Source: Peribacillus simplex
Lineage (GTDB): Bacteria; Bacillota; Bacilli; Bacillales; DSM-1321
Assembly: GCF_030123325.1 (NCBI RefSeq)
Contig: NZ_CP126106.1
Location: forward strand, 167,501-231,500
DNA length: 64,000 bases
Direction of reading: 5' to 3'
This document shows, piece after piece, positions 1 through 9,852 of this stretch. The stretch's first letter is position 1. The number at the start of each line of letters is the position of its first letter. Below the pieces are notes generated by a model. It searched no databases and was not told the origin of the DNA. It saw only the letters and a program-made list of their open reading frames with translations. A program made the position numbers and the translations under genes.

Positions 1-1420
<1,420 letters not shown>

Positions 1421-1495
1421 ACGCTTTTTAAAAAATGAAATACCTTCTTATTATCTAGTTTTGAAGGAATGAAAATTCTTCAAAAATGAATATAG

Positions 1496-1611
<116 letters not shown>

Positions 1612-1656
1612 TATTCATTTAAATCTTTAAATGGGTTTTAGGAAACATTATATTAT

Positions 1657-1731
1657 TCCGCAGTAGCTCAGTGGTAGAGCATTCGGCTGTTAACCGAACG
1701 GTCGTAGGTTCGAGTCCTACCTGCGGAGCCA
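1657..1731 (+). tRNA. tRNA-Asn (GTT)
   Basis: Cloverleaf with acceptor pairing tccgcag/ctgcgga, anticodon loop ctGTTaa, T-arm ggttcgagtcc, and an encoded 3' CCA. First tRNA of the cluster after the 5S gene. Confidence 0.95.
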
Positions 1732-1734
1732 TAT

Positions 1735-1807
1735 GCTTCCATAGCTCAGTAGGTAGAGCACTTCCATGGTAAGGAAGAGGTCAGCGGTTCGAATCCGCTT
1801 GGGAGCT
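1735..1807 (+). tRNA. tRNA-Thr (GGT)
   Basis: Acceptor gcttcca pairs with tgggagc. The anticodon stem cttcc/ggaag encloses loop atGGTaa. The bases after the discriminator are TCC, so the CCA end is not encoded and must be added after transcription. Confidence 0.92.
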
Positions 1808-1838
1808 TCCCGATCTATCTATGAACACAAAACAGTTC

Positions 1839-1913
1839 GGCCCGTTGGTCAAGCGGTTAAGACACCGCCCTTTCACGGCGGTAACACGGGTTCGAATCCC
1901 GTACGGGTCACCA
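1839..1913 (+). tRNA. tRNA-Glu (TTC)
   Basis: Acceptor ggcccgt/acgggtc, anticodon loop ctTTCac in stem ccgcc/ggcgg, T-loop ggttcgaatcc and encoded CCA. Confidence 0.95.
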
Positions 1914-1930
1914 TTTTAAATCATTAATCC

Positions 1931-2006
1931 GGAGGATTAGCTCAGCTGGGAGAGCATCTGCCTTACAAGCAGAGGGTCGGCGGTTCGATCCCGTCATCCT
2001 CCACCA
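1931..2006 (+). tRNA. tRNA-Val (TAC)
   Basis: Acceptor ggaggat/atcctcc, anticodon loop ctTACaa within stem tctgc/gcaga, encoded CCA. Confidence 0.95.
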
Positions 2007-2021
2007 TTTCATTCTTTACTT

Positions 2022-2097
<76 letters not shown>

Positions 2098-2115
2098 TTT
2101 ACAACCATATATTGC

Positions 2116-2199
2116 GGAGGGGTAGCGAAGTGGCTAAACGCGGCGGACTGTAAATCCGCTCCTTCGGGTTCGGCAGTTCGAATCTGCCCCCCTCCACCA
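2116..2199 (+). tRNA. tRNA-Tyr (GTA)
   Basis: A class II tRNA of 84 nt with a long variable arm (ctccttcgggttcggcag region), acceptor ggagggg/cccctcc, anticodon loop ctGTAaa and encoded CCA. Confidence 0.95.
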
Positions 2200-2300
2200 T
2201 TTTAATAAAATCCTGTGGATCAGTTATATATTCTCTGTATTGGGGAAATATATGATTACCACCTTTTTATTTTGTTGATTTATCATTGCATATCATATAT

Positions 2301-2375
2301 TGGGCTATAGCCAAGCGGTAAGGCAACGGATTTTGATTCCGTCATGCGAAGGTTCGATCCCTTCTAGCCCAGCCA
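2301..2375 (+). tRNA. tRNA-Gln (TTG)
   Basis: Acceptor tgggcta/tagccca, anticodon loop ttTTGat, T-arm ggttcgatcc, encoded CCA. It follows an AT-rich gap of about 100 bases after tRNA-Tyr. Confidence 0.95.
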
Positions 2376-2378
2376 TTT

Positions 2379-2450
2379 GCGGAAGTAGTTCAGTGGTAGA
2401 ATACAACCTTGCCAAGGTTGGGGTCGCGGGTTCGAATCCCGTCTTCCGCT
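2379..2450 (+). tRNA. tRNA-Gly (GCC)
   Basis: Acceptor gcggaag/cttccgc, anticodon loop ttGCCaa in stem aacct/aggtt. The gene ends in the discriminator T followed by TAA, so CCA is not encoded. Only three bases separate it from tRNA-Gln. Confidence 0.93.
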
Positions 2451-2471
2451 TAATAAATTTTAAATCCCTTA

Positions 2472-2547
2472 GGGGCCTTAGCTCAGCTGGGAGAGCGCCT
2501 GCCTTGCACGCAGGAGGTCAGCGGTTCGATCCCGCTAGGCTCCACCA
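2472..2547 (+). tRNA. tRNA-Ala (TGC)
   Basis: Acceptor ggggcct/aggctcc, anticodon loop ctTGCac in stem cctgc/gcagg, encoded CCA. It is the last tRNA of the cluster, followed by a terminator. Confidence 0.95.
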
Positions 2548-2571
2548 TCAACTACATACACCAAAACTTAC

Positions 2572-2606
2572 GTCTTAAGCCAAAAATGGTTTAAGACTTT
2601 TTTTTT
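2572..2606 (+). terminator. Intrinsic terminator of the rRNA-tRNA operon
   Basis: Perfect 10-bp stem gtcttaagcc/ggtttaagac with a six-base loop, followed by nine T. It lies 24 bases after tRNA-Ala. Confidence 0.9.
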
Positions 2607-2656
2607 GTTTAGGCTCTTTTCGTAAAGATTGTTGTTTTAAAACGAAACGATTTAAG

Positions 2657-2784
2657 GTTGATTGGAGCGCAAGTGCGAGACTCCTGCGGGGGAGCGGCGG
2701 GACAGGTGAGACCCCCCAGGCGTTCACGCCGAGGAGGCTCACCGCCCGCCACGCGGAAAGCGAGCATCTGGAGGGGAAATCAAC
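2657..2784 (+). repeat. GC-rich palindromic intergenic repeat, copy A
   Basis: A GC-rich element bounded by gttgattgg and ggaaatcaac that can fold into a long interrupted hairpin (gactcctgcggggga ... aggcgttcacgcc ... gcggaaagcgagc). Diverged copies occur at 43861-43989 (same strand) and at 49862-49986, 50121-50246 and 60561-60607 (opposite strand). Similar repeats are common between genes in Bacillaceae. No coding frame is convincing. It fills most of the gap between the tRNA cluster and rocF. Confidence 0.8.
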
Positions 2785-2982
2785 CACACCGCTTTACTTG
2801 GTAGATAGCAACAAAGTATGCGAAAACAGCCTTTGTTTAAGACATAATTGGGTAAACTAAACCCCAGAAAGATATTATTTCACACAAAACATATGTGATA
2901 GGAACGTGCATCTTTATACATGGAAATGTCGAGTTGAACCAATCGGCATATACGATATAAAATGATGGAAAGGGGGAATTGT

Positions 2983-3885
2983 ATGTCTATTCAGAAAATT
3001 TCCGTCATCGGTTTGCCAATGGACCTTGGTCAAGCAAGGCGAGGGGTGGATATGGGACCTAGTGCCATTCGCTGCGCAGAGATCGTCGAGCGTCTTGAAA
3101 AGTTGAATATAGAAGTAGAGGATTTAGGGGATATAATTGTTGGCCGTCCTGAAAATGCAGATGAGCCTGGTACAAATCTAAAAAACTTACAGCTTGTAGC
3201 GAAGGGTAACTCCCTGTTAGCTACAAGAGTTGATGAAATAATAGAAGGAGGTTCCTTTCCGCTTGTATTGGGAGGAGACCATTCAATAGCTATAGGTACA
3301 CTTGCAGGAGTCGCTAAGCACTATGAAAATGTAGGTGTGATTTGGTATGACGCACACGGGGATTTAAATACGGAAGATACTTCACCATCAGGGAATATAC
3401 ACGGTATGCCCCTGGCTGTCAGTATTGGGCTTGGACATCCGGACCTAATCAATATCCATGGTTTTGCTCCAAAAGTGAAACCGGAAAACATCGTTATAAT
3501 TGGAGCAAGGTCATTGGATGAAGGGGAAAAAGAACTTATCCGTGAAAAAGGGATTAAAGTATTCACGATGCATGAGATCGACCGCTTGGGAATGACACGC
3601 GTCATGGAAGAATGCATTGATTATTTAAGGGAGAGAACGGATGGCGTCCACCTTTCATTGGATTTGGATGGAGTCGACCCAGCAGATGCACCCGGAGTGG
3701 GGACACCGGTGATTGGTGGTATAAGTTATCGGGAAAGTCATTTGGCCATGGAAATGCTTGCGGAATCCAACTTGATTACATCAGCTGAATTCGTTGAAGT
3801 GAATCCCGTTTTAGATGAGCGAAATAAGACGGCGATCGTGGCCGTGGCCCTAATGGGTTCGCTATTTGGTGAAAAATTACTATAA
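2983..3885 (+). CDS. rocF: Arginase
   Basis: Cytoplasmic Mn-dependent hydrolase of 300 residues that converts arginine to ornithine and urea, the first step of arginine catabolism. The ureohydrolase metal motifs are all present: GGDHS at about 98-102, DAHGD at 123-127, GNIHGMP from 138, and SLDLDGVDP at 225-233 followed by EFVEVNP. The start is ATG at 2983, which has the ribosome binding site aaaggggg at a good distance. An in-frame upstream ATG at 2962 lies before that site and would add seven residues. The next gene is on the other strand and a terminator follows, so it is a single-gene unit, as next to the rrn-glmS region in the Bacillus cereus group. Confidence 0.95.
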   Translation: MSIQKISVIGLPMDLGQARRGVDMGPSAIRCAEIVERLEKLNIEVEDLGDIIVGRPENADEPGTNLKNLQLVAKGNSLLATRVDEIIEGGSFPLVLGGDHSIAIGTLAGVAKHYENVGVIWYDAHGDLNTEDTSPSGNIHGMPLAVSIGLGHPDLINIHGFAPKVKPENIVIIGARSLDEGEKELIREKGIKVFTMHEIDRLGMTRVMEECIDYLRERTDGVHLSLDLDGVDPADAPGVGTPVIGGISYRESHLAMEMLAESNLITSAEFVEVNPVLDERNKTAIVAVALMGSLFGEKLL

Positions 3886-3904
3886 CTGAAAAAAAATAAA
3901 AGAA

Positions 3905-3938
3905 ACAGTAACCGGCTTGTAATGGGTTACTGTTTTTT
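3905..3938 (+). terminator. Terminator of rocF
   Basis: Nine-bp stem acagtaacc/ggttactgt with a T-run, 20 bases after the rocF stop codon. Confidence 0.85.
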
Positions 3939-4025
3939 ATATGCTAGAAGACGTAGGTTTATTTACCAGGGTGTATGTAATAGGAACATATATATAGATA
4001 AATGGTTGCAAACGTATATCCATAT

Positions 4026-4211
4026 TCACTTGAGGGCGCGTCTGTCTGTGAGATCTCCATTTTTAGTTAAATGGATGTATTGGATGATTAGAGAATCCAG
4101 TTTGCTGCTAACTTCAACAACTTCATTATCCACCATCGAAGAACGGGAAGCCAAAAACATCATTTTCTGTCTGTATTGTTCAATATGGTCCAAAATTTGT
4201 TCTGCAGTCAT
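4026..4211 (-). CDS. Spo0E-like aspartyl-phosphate phosphatase
   Basis: Small protein of 61 residues read towards rocF. It looks like the Spo0E/YisI/YnzD group, which dephosphorylates Spo0A~P and so delays sporulation. The family pattern is visible: an N-terminal helix with IEQYRQKMM, then the signature VSSKLDSLIIQY (the SxxLD motif whose Asp is catalytic) near the C-terminus. The ATG at 4211 is chosen because aagggag lies 11 bases upstream; a GTG 12 bases earlier abuts that site. It lies between rocF and the sigW promoter and is divergent from sigW. The family assignment rests on the motif and length only. Confidence 0.75.
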   Translation of the reverse strand: MTAEQILDHIEQYRQKMMFLASRSSMVDNEVVEVSSKLDSLIIQYIHLTKNGDLTDRRALK

Positions 4212-4318
4212 ATAGAGAATCACTCCCTTGAATTTTACAATTTCTTACTATATAACCCTGTTTTTTTTTTCTTAAACATAAAATGTAAAACTTTGTTAAA
4301 ATTAATGTATTAAATTTT

Positions 4319-4344
4319 TGAAACCTTTTAGCTTACGGTTCGTA
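4319..4344 (+). promoter_or_regulatory. SigW-type autoregulatory promoter of sigW
   Basis: TGAAAC at 4319-4324 and CGTA at 4341-4344 with a 16-base spacer is an exact match to the known SigW recognition pattern. It lies 40 bases before the sigW start codon and indicates positive autoregulation. Confidence 0.85.
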
Positions 4345-4383
4345 GTAATCGTATAGCCGCATGAGCGGGGGTAATACCGGAAA

Positions 4384-4947
4384 ATGGATGCACTCATTAA
4401 AGAGAGAATTAATCAAGTATTAAAGGGAGACCATAATGCATTTGGGGAAATTGTCGAAATATACAAGGACAAAGTGTTCCAAATATGTTTCAGGATGCTC
4501 GGTAACAGGCAAGAAGCAGAAGATTTGGCACAAGAGGCCTTTGTAAGGGCCTACGTGAATATTCGAAGTTTCAATATACAAATGAAATTTTCTACATGGT
4601 TATACCGGATTGCGACCAATCTTTGTATTGACCGGCTTCGCAAGAAAAAACCGGATTACTATTTAGATGCAGAGGTGGCAGGAACAGAGGGATTGAATAT
4701 GTATTCCCAAATTGCATCGGATATGGCGAAACCCGAGGAAGAGGTTGAATCTTTAGAACTACAGGAAACCATTCAAGTGGAAATAATGAAATTGCCCGAG
4801 AAATACCGATCGGTTATCGTATTGAAGTATATTGAAGAGTTATCCCTAAAGGAAATCAGTGAAATACTCGATTTGCCGGTCGGTACGGTTAAGACGAGGA
4901 TACATCGCGGTCGGGAAGCCTTGCGTAAACAACTGCGCCATTTATAA
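4384..4947 (+). CDS. sigW: ECF RNA polymerase sigma factor SigW
   Basis: Extracytoplasmic-function sigma factor of 187 residues, the same length as B. subtilis SigW, which directs the envelope-stress and antimicrobial-peptide response. Sigma region 2 spans about 20-90 (YKDKVFQICFRMLGNRQEAEDLAQEAF is its core pattern; FSTWLYRIATNLCIDRLR ends it). Region 4 covers about 130-180 with the helix-turn-helix LSLKEISEILDLPVGTVKTRIHRGR. A perfect SigW promoter precedes it and rsiW follows 16 bases after the stop, as in the canonical sigW-rsiW operon. In B. subtilis the sigma factor is freed by stepwise cleavage of RsiW. Confidence 0.93.
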   Translation: MDALIKERINQVLKGDHNAFGEIVEIYKDKVFQICFRMLGNRQEAEDLAQEAFVRAYVNIRSFNIQMKFSTWLYRIATNLCIDRLRKKKPDYYLDAEVAGTEGLNMYSQIASDMAKPEEEVESLELQETIQVEIMKLPEKYRSVIVLKYIEELSLKEISEILDLPVGTVKTRIHRGREALRKQLRHL

Positions 4948-4963
4948 AAAGAAGGTGAGAAAA

Positions 4964-5587
4964 ATGAACTGCCATGAGGAAATCATTGAATATATGCATG
5001 ATTATTTAGATGAGGACATCAAACCGGAGCATAAAGAAGTTTTACGGGAGCACTTGCATAACTGTGCTGAATGCCGGGATTACTTTCATGAAATGAAAAA
5101 GGCGGTCGCTCTTGTACAAAGCACTTCCCATATAAAGGCCCCGGATGACTTTACAGCAAAGGTTATGGCTCAATTGCCAAAGGAAACGAAAACAACAGGT
5201 GCCAAACGTTGGTTCAAAAGCCATCCCTTCATGACAGCGGCAGCGATGTTCATCATATTGATGACAGGATCTGTTTTTTCCACTTATAATCAGGACGAAC
5301 ATTTTTCAGTATCAAAGCAGCCTAACTTAGTGGTCGAAGGTGAAACGGTGATTGTGCCTGAGGGTGAGACAGTCAAGGGAAATGTGGTAGTTCAAAATGG
5401 TAACATTCAAATAGATGGTGAAGTAGAGGGAGATGTGACAGTCATAAATGGGCATAAATATATGTCAAAAGCAGGGAATGTGACTGGGAGCATCCATGTT
5501 ATTGACCAAGCTTTTGAGTGGATGTGGTATAAAGTAAAGGATACTGCAACCTCGCTGGTTCCTGCTAAAGAGGAGAAAAAGGAATAA
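4964..5587 (+). CDS. rsiW: Anti-sigma-W factor RsiW
   Basis: Single-pass membrane anti-sigma factor of 207 residues that holds SigW inactive. The cytoplasmic N-terminus carries the zinc-binding ZAS motif H30-x3-C34-x2-C37 (HLHNCAEC). A membrane segment spans about 88-107, followed by an extracytoplasmic part rich in beta-type repeats (VVEGETVIVPEGETV and following). The ATG at 4964 is preceded by gaaggtgag; the open frame reaches further back into sigW but without a start signal. Regulated cleavage by PrsW and RasP homologues is known for the family. A strong terminator follows. Confidence 0.92.
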   Translation: MNCHEEIIEYMHDYLDEDIKPEHKEVLREHLHNCAECRDYFHEMKKAVALVQSTSHIKAPDDFTAKVMAQLPKETKTTGAKRWFKSHPFMTAAAMFIILMTGSVFSTYNQDEHFSVSKQPNLVVEGETVIVPEGETVKGNVVVQNGNIQIDGEVEGDVTVINGHKYMSKAGNVTGSIHVIDQAFEWMWYKVKDTATSLVPAKEEKKE

Positions 5588-5592
5588 GGAAT

Positions 5593-5652
5593 GAAAGCTG
5601 GGAGGGGGCACCGTTTTTTCATTTACGGTGACCTCGCTCAGCTTTATTTTTT
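5593..5652 (+). terminator. Terminator of sigW-rsiW
   Basis: Long interrupted stem from aaagctg to cagcttt enclosing gcaccg/cggtg, followed by attttttaa. Confidence 0.8.
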
Positions 5653-5714
5653 AAAAGGAAGGGAACCCTTTTTCATGATTCGTTTTTCCTATGTAAATTT
5701 CTCACACTAGTTTT

Positions 5715-5743
5715 TAGATGTATCATTTAAAAAATGGTATACT
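5715..5743 (+). promoter_or_regulatory. Possible SigA promoter of cdaA
   Basis: TAGATG at 5715-5720 and TATACT at 5738-5743 are 17 bases apart, about 64 bases before the cdaA start codon. The -10 is good and the -35 is weak. Confidence 0.4.
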
Positions 5744-5806
5744 ATTAAGGTTATCGTATAAAGATTGTAATTTGTATTTGGAGTAATACTGACTGGAGGA
5801 AACAAC

Positions 5807-6631
5807 ATGTCTTTAACCAACTTGACTGTTTGGGACTATGTAGTAAATTTCATTGATATTCTCCTTGTATGGTTTGTGATATATAAATTGTTAACTATTA
5901 TTCGGGGCACGAAGGCTATTCAGCTGCTAAAAGGAATTTTTGTAATTGTCATTGTAAAAAGCTTAAGCAACCTGTTTGGTTTCAATACACTCGGATGGTT
6001 AATGGCACAAGTCATGAATTGGGGAGTATTGGCGATTCTCGTCATTTTTCAACCTGAACTGAGAAGGGCACTAGAACAATTAGGACGCGGGAAGCTCTTT
6101 GCAAGGGGCACCGTTCCAGAAGAGAATCAGCAAGAGCGTTTAGTCGAAGAAATCCTAAAGGCGTCCACCTATATGGCAAAAAGGCGGATCGGAGCCTTGA
6201 TTACGATAGAAAAAGGTACGGAGCTAGGGGATTATGTTGAAACGGGGATACCTCTAAAATCCTATATTTCTTCAGAATTGCTCATTAATATCTTCATCCC
6301 TAATACGCCGCTCCATGATGGCGCAGTTATTTTACAAAATAACCAGGTGGCAGCTGCAGCTTGCTATTTGCCATTATCAGAGAGTCCATTCATATCAAAG
6401 GAACTTGGCACACGGCATAGGGCAGCCATAGGCATGAGTGAAGTTACGGATAGTCTTACGATTGTCGTTTCAGAAGAAACGGGAGGGATATCCGTCACTA
6501 AAAACGGGGAACTTTACCGGGATTTGAATCAAGAATCATTTAGGGCCATGCTTACAAGTGAACTGGTAGTGGAAAACATCAAATCAACTTCCTCAAGCAT
6601 CTTTAACTGGAGGGGGAAAAAGAATGGATAA
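5807..6631 (+). CDS. cdaA: Diadenylate cyclase CdaA
   Basis: Membrane-bound enzyme of 274 residues that makes cyclic di-AMP from two ATP, a signal for potassium and wall homeostasis. Three N-terminal membrane segments lie at about 10-30, 40-60 and 65-82. The DAC catalytic domain follows, with DGA at 171-173 (LHDGAVI) and RHR at 203-205 (GTRHRAA), both needed for catalysis in the family. The ATG at 5807 follows ggaggaaac. The cdaR start overlaps its end by eight bases and glmM comes next. This cdaA-cdaR-glmM order is conserved in Firmicutes, and CdaR and GlmM are known to modulate CdaA. Confidence 0.95.
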   Translation: MSLTNLTVWDYVVNFIDILLVWFVIYKLLTIIRGTKAIQLLKGIFVIVIVKSLSNLFGFNTLGWLMAQVMNWGVLAILVIFQPELRRALEQLGRGKLFARGTVPEENQQERLVEEILKASTYMAKRRIGALITIEKGTELGDYVETGIPLKSYISSELLINIFIPNTPLHDGAVILQNNQVAAAACYLPLSESPFISKELGTRHRAAIGMSEVTDSLTIVVSEETGGISVTKNGELYRDLNQESFRAMLTSELVVENIKSTSSSIFNWRGKKNG

Positions 6632-7982
6632 ATTCACCAATAGCGCTTGGTTTATGAGAATCGTAGCTTTTGCCTTGGCGGCACTTTTGTTCATTTCCAT
6701 TAACTTTGAGATGGAGTCGGATAAAAAATCACTTGGTTTATCGACTGCCCCTGAAATCAGTACGGAGACCATCGAAAATGTACCGGTTGAAGTGTACTAT
6801 GACCGTGAGAATTTAGTGGTGAGCGGAGTGCCGGAGACGGTGGATGTTACTCTAAAGGGAGCAAAAAGCCTATTGATAAATGCGAAAAACCAAAGGGATT
6901 TTAAAGTGTATGTAGACCTTTCCGATCCTGCAATCTCAATGGGGGACAGAACTGTCACATTTAAAATAAGTGATTTGAATGAAAAATTAGTGGCGACGAT
7001 CGATCCGGAATATGCGGAAGTCAACGTTCAGGAACGGGTGACGAAGGAATTCTCCGTTGAAGCCGAGTATAATAGCTCTCTACTTGAAGAGGGATATACC
7101 GCTGGTCAGCCAACAGTCAGCCCGAAAACTGTCAAAATAACGGGTGCTAAAGATGCAATTGAACAAATTTCCTATGTAAAGGCAAACCTTGAAATAAGTA
7201 AGGGGCTTAACGAAACGGTGAACGGCAAGGCAACAGTTAAAGCTCTGGATAGGGACCTGAATAAGCTGGATGTGACGATCGAGCCATCTACTGTTTCAGT
7301 TTCCTTAAAAGTGAGCATTCCTTCCAAGACGGTGTCGATAGCACCGAAGCAAACTGGCAAGGCAAAGGATGGCATTAGGATTACGAGTATAAGTGTCGAC
7401 CCAAAAGAGGTCACCTTATTTGGTTCGGAAACGAGCCTTGAGAAAATAGATGTAGTAAATCTTCCTGTAAATATCTCGAAAATTGATGGTGATACAGAAC
7501 TGGAACTCGATCTTGATAAACCGGAAAGTGTACAAAAAATGTCCTTGGGTAAGGCAAAGGTCAAGGTTCGTACAGAGAAAGTCGAAGTGGATGAAGAGAA
7601 TGCAGAGCCAGTCGTAGAAGAGGAAGAACCAGAAACCGAACCAAAACAAGAAGAACAAGTAGTCGAAGAAGAAGCAGAAGAAGATGAACCGGCTGCCATT
7701 GAGTCTAAAACTTTCAACAATATACCAATAGTGCCTGTGGGCATGAAGGATGACCAAAATGCCGAATTGGAATCCGATGTAACAAGCATCACTTTGCTTG
7801 GTGAGGCGGATGAATTGAAGAAAATAACTAAAGACGACATTAATCTTACAGTAGATGTGAGTAATTTAGATGAAGGTACGCATGATGTGGATTTGGCGGT
7901 ATCAGTGCCTGAGGGAGTGGAGTGGGAACTGGATTCTAAAACGATTTCGGTCACCATCACACCAAAAGACGAAGAGACATGA
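6624..7982 (+). CDS. cdaR: CdaA regulatory protein CdaR (YbbR)
   Basis: Extracytoplasmic regulator of CdaA, 452 residues, anchored by one N-terminal membrane segment at about 9-25. The rest consists of repeated YbbR domains: at least three before residue 310 and one after about 370. An acidic linker rich in E and P (about 325-355) separates the last domain from the others. Translation starts inside the end of cdaA, with ggaggggga in front of the ATG, so the two are likely translationally coupled. The linker is the least conserved part and looks like simple low-complexity sequence. Confidence 0.92.
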   Translation: MDKFTNSAWFMRIVAFALAALLFISINFEMESDKKSLGLSTAPEISTETIENVPVEVYYDRENLVVSGVPETVDVTLKGAKSLLINAKNQRDFKVYVDLSDPAISMGDRTVTFKISDLNEKLVATIDPEYAEVNVQERVTKEFSVEAEYNSSLLEEGYTAGQPTVSPKTVKITGAKDAIEQISYVKANLEISKGLNETVNGKATVKALDRDLNKLDVTIEPSTVSVSLKVSIPSKTVSIAPKQTGKAKDGIRITSISVDPKEVTLFGSETSLEKIDVVNLPVNISKIDGDTELELDLDKPESVQKMSLGKAKVKVRTEKVEVDEENAEPVVEEEEPETEPKQEEQVVEEEAEEDEPAAIESKTFNNIPIVPVGMKDDQNAELESDVTSITLLGEADELKKITKDDINLTVDVSNLDEGTHDVDLAVSVPEGVEWELDSKTISVTITPKDEET

Positions 7983-8038
7983 CTTTTCTTTAACATCATC
8001 ATTAAATTCAGTAACGATTCGAAGAAGGAGCGATAAAG

Positions 8039-9388
8039 ATGGGTAAATATTTTGGAACAGACGGAGTCAGGGGTATAGCGAATAGCGAATTAACACCGGA
8101 GTTGGCATTTAAACTAGGCCGTTTTGGTGGCTACGTGCTTACTAGAAATACAGAAAAGCCCAAGGTGCTGATAGGGCGCGATACTCGTATTTCAGGTGAA
8201 ATGCTGGAAGGTGCGCTTGTTGCCGGTCTTTTATCCATTGGGGCTGAAGTGATGCGCCTGGGTGTCATTTCGACACCGGGAGTTGCCTATTTAACAAAGG
8301 CCTTAAGTGCTGAAGCAGGTGTCATGATTTCCGCTTCTCATAATCCGGTAGCGGATAATGGCATTAAATTCTTTGGACCGGATGGGTTTAAGTTATCCGA
8401 TGAACAAGAAGCGGAAATTGAAACACTATTAGATATGGAAAAGGATGAACTTCCACGCCCTGTTGGCGGAGATTTAGGCCATTTGAACGATTATTTCGAA
8501 GGAGGACAAAAGTATCTCCAGTACTTGAAACAATCAGTGGATGAAGATTTTACAGGCATTCATGTTGCTCTTGATTGTGCACATGGGGCGACCTCTGCCT
8601 TGGCCATGCATTTGTTTGCAGATCTTGATGCGGACATCTCTACGATGGGGGCATCTCCCAATGGCTTGAACATTAATGATAAGGTAGGTTCCACCCACCC
8701 TGAGGCACTTGCTGAATTCTTAAAAGAAAAAGGTGCGGATGTCGGACTTGCATTCGATGGTGACGGAGACCGCGTCATTGCGATAGATGAAAAAGGAAAT
8801 ATAGTGGACGGCGACCAAATCATGTATATCTGTGCGAAATACCTTAAAGAAAATAACCGTCTGAAACAGGGAACAGTGGTTTCCACGATCATGAGCAACC
8901 TTGGTTTTTATAAAGGTCTTGAAGAGCATGGCATACAAAGCGCCCAGACGGCAGTGGGGGATCGCTATGTGGTCGAGGAGATGCGAAAAGGCGGCTATAA
9001 CCTTGGCGGCGAACAATCCGGACATATCATCTTCCTGGACTATAACACGACAGGCGATGGCTTATTGACGGGCTTACAGCTTGTGAACATCATGAGTGAT
9101 ACCCAAAAAACCTTATCAGAGCTCGCTGGCGAGATGAAGAAATATCCACAAACGCTGATCAATGTCAGAGTTACCGATAAACACGCTGTAACCGATAATG
9201 AAAAGGTACAAGAAGTCATCAAGGCAGTCGAAGAGGAAATGGACGGAAACGGTCGTATTTTAGTGAGACCATCCGGTACTGAACCGCTAGTCCGTGTTAT
9301 GGCTGAAGCACCGACAGCTGAGGAATGCACTAATTATGTAGATCGCATCGTCGCAGTTGTAAGAGCGGAAATGGGAATGAACGAATAA
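8039..9388 (+). CDS. glmM: Phosphoglucosamine mutase GlmM
   Basis: Cytoplasmic enzyme of 449 residues that converts glucosamine-6-phosphate to glucosamine-1-phosphate on the way to UDP-GlcNAc and peptidoglycan. Alpha-phosphohexomutase hallmarks are present: the phosphoserine loop ISASHNP (Ser100), the metal loop DGDGDR near 240, the sugar-binding loop GGEQSGH near 325, and the phosphate-binding RPSGTEPLVRV near 405. RBS gaaggagcg precedes the ATG. It is third gene of the cdaA operon and ends in a strong terminator, leaving glmS to its own promoter and ribozyme. Confidence 0.96.
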   Translation: MGKYFGTDGVRGIANSELTPELAFKLGRFGGYVLTRNTEKPKVLIGRDTRISGEMLEGALVAGLLSIGAEVMRLGVISTPGVAYLTKALSAEAGVMISASHNPVADNGIKFFGPDGFKLSDEQEAEIETLLDMEKDELPRPVGGDLGHLNDYFEGGQKYLQYLKQSVDEDFTGIHVALDCAHGATSALAMHLFADLDADISTMGASPNGLNINDKVGSTHPEALAEFLKEKGADVGLAFDGDGDRVIAIDEKGNIVDGDQIMYICAKYLKENNRLKQGTVVSTIMSNLGFYKGLEEHGIQSAQTAVGDRYVVEEMRKGGYNLGGEQSGHIIFLDYNTTGDGLLTGLQLVNIMSDTQKTLSELAGEMKKYPQTLINVRVTDKHAVTDNEKVQEVIKAVEEEMDGNGRILVRPSGTEPLVRVMAEAPTAEECTNYVDRIVAVVRAEMGMNE

Positions 9389-9395
9389 CTGATTC

Positions 9396-9436
9396 TATGC
9401 ATAAAAGGAACGTAATTTCCTTTTATGCATATTTTT
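9396..9436 (+). terminator. Terminator of cdaA-cdaR-glmM
   Basis: Fourteen-bp perfect stem atgcataaaaggaa/ttccttttatgcat, seven-base loop, then attttta. Confidence 0.88.
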
Positions 9437-9474
9437 ATTAAGAAGTTCTTTTTTTAGGTCTTGGTAATAAAGAA

Positions 9475-9504
9475 TTGACCTATGTCCCTTGTTTAAGGTA
9501 TGAT
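9475..9504 (+). promoter_or_regulatory. SigA promoter of glmS
   Basis: TTGACC at 9475-9480 and TATGAT at 9499-9504 with an 18-base spacer, about 75 bases before the ribozyme cleavage site. Confidence 0.65.
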
Positions 9505-9582
9505 TATCCTGATTTACAACTCATTTTCTAAAAATGGTTGTGTTAAAAAGGAGGGTAGGCAAGGAGAAACGGATTCACAAAA

Positions 9583-9732
9583 GCGCCTGAACTAAGTCTG
9601 GACGAGAAATGGCTTAGTTGACGAGGAGGAGGTTTATCGAATGATCGGCGGATACCTCCCGGCTGAAGTGCACAGCCGCAGTAATTCCAATCTTAAAACA
9701 GTAGGGCAACTTACTGCACAAAGGGTTGGAAA
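9583..9732 (+). ncRNA. glmS ribozyme-riboswitch
   Basis: Self-cleaving RNA that uses glucosamine-6-phosphate as cofactor and destroys the glmS message when the product is abundant. The conserved 5' core gcgcctgaactaag starts at 9583, so cleavage is expected between A9582 and G9583. Downstream are the conserved P2/P2.1 core (gttgacgaggaggaggttta, tcggcggatacctcccggct, cacagccgc) and the P3-P4 part (attccaatct ... ggttggaa) ending near 9732. Another hairpin (ggaaatgc/gcatttcc) at about 9728-9768 lies between the ribozyme and glmS. Confidence 0.93.
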
Positions 9733-9852
9733 TGCACAATGGGAAAAAGTGCTTTAGGGCATTTCCTTTATAAAAATATATATCAGAGATGAGGGGGCAG
9801 GGATGCCCCCGTGCATTCCTGTCCCCTCTAATCGGTTGGAGGAACAGAAATT

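Noticed and set aside
2300..2578. Open frame of 92 codons on the plus strand
   Set aside because: It runs through three tRNA genes; the translated residues are simply tRNA sequence.
2575..2787. Minus-strand frame of 70 codons
   Set aside because: It covers palindromic repeat copy A and the rrn terminator, with no start signal.
3922..4215. Plus-strand frame of 97 codons opposite the Spo0E-like gene
   Set aside because: It begins inside the rocF terminator and lacks a ribosome binding site; the minus-strand frame has both a family motif and a good start signal.
7172..8002. Minus-strand frame of 276 codons, serine-rich
   Set aside because: It is the antisense shadow of cdaR; the Ser/Thr richness mirrors the sense-strand Glu/Asp/Val codons.
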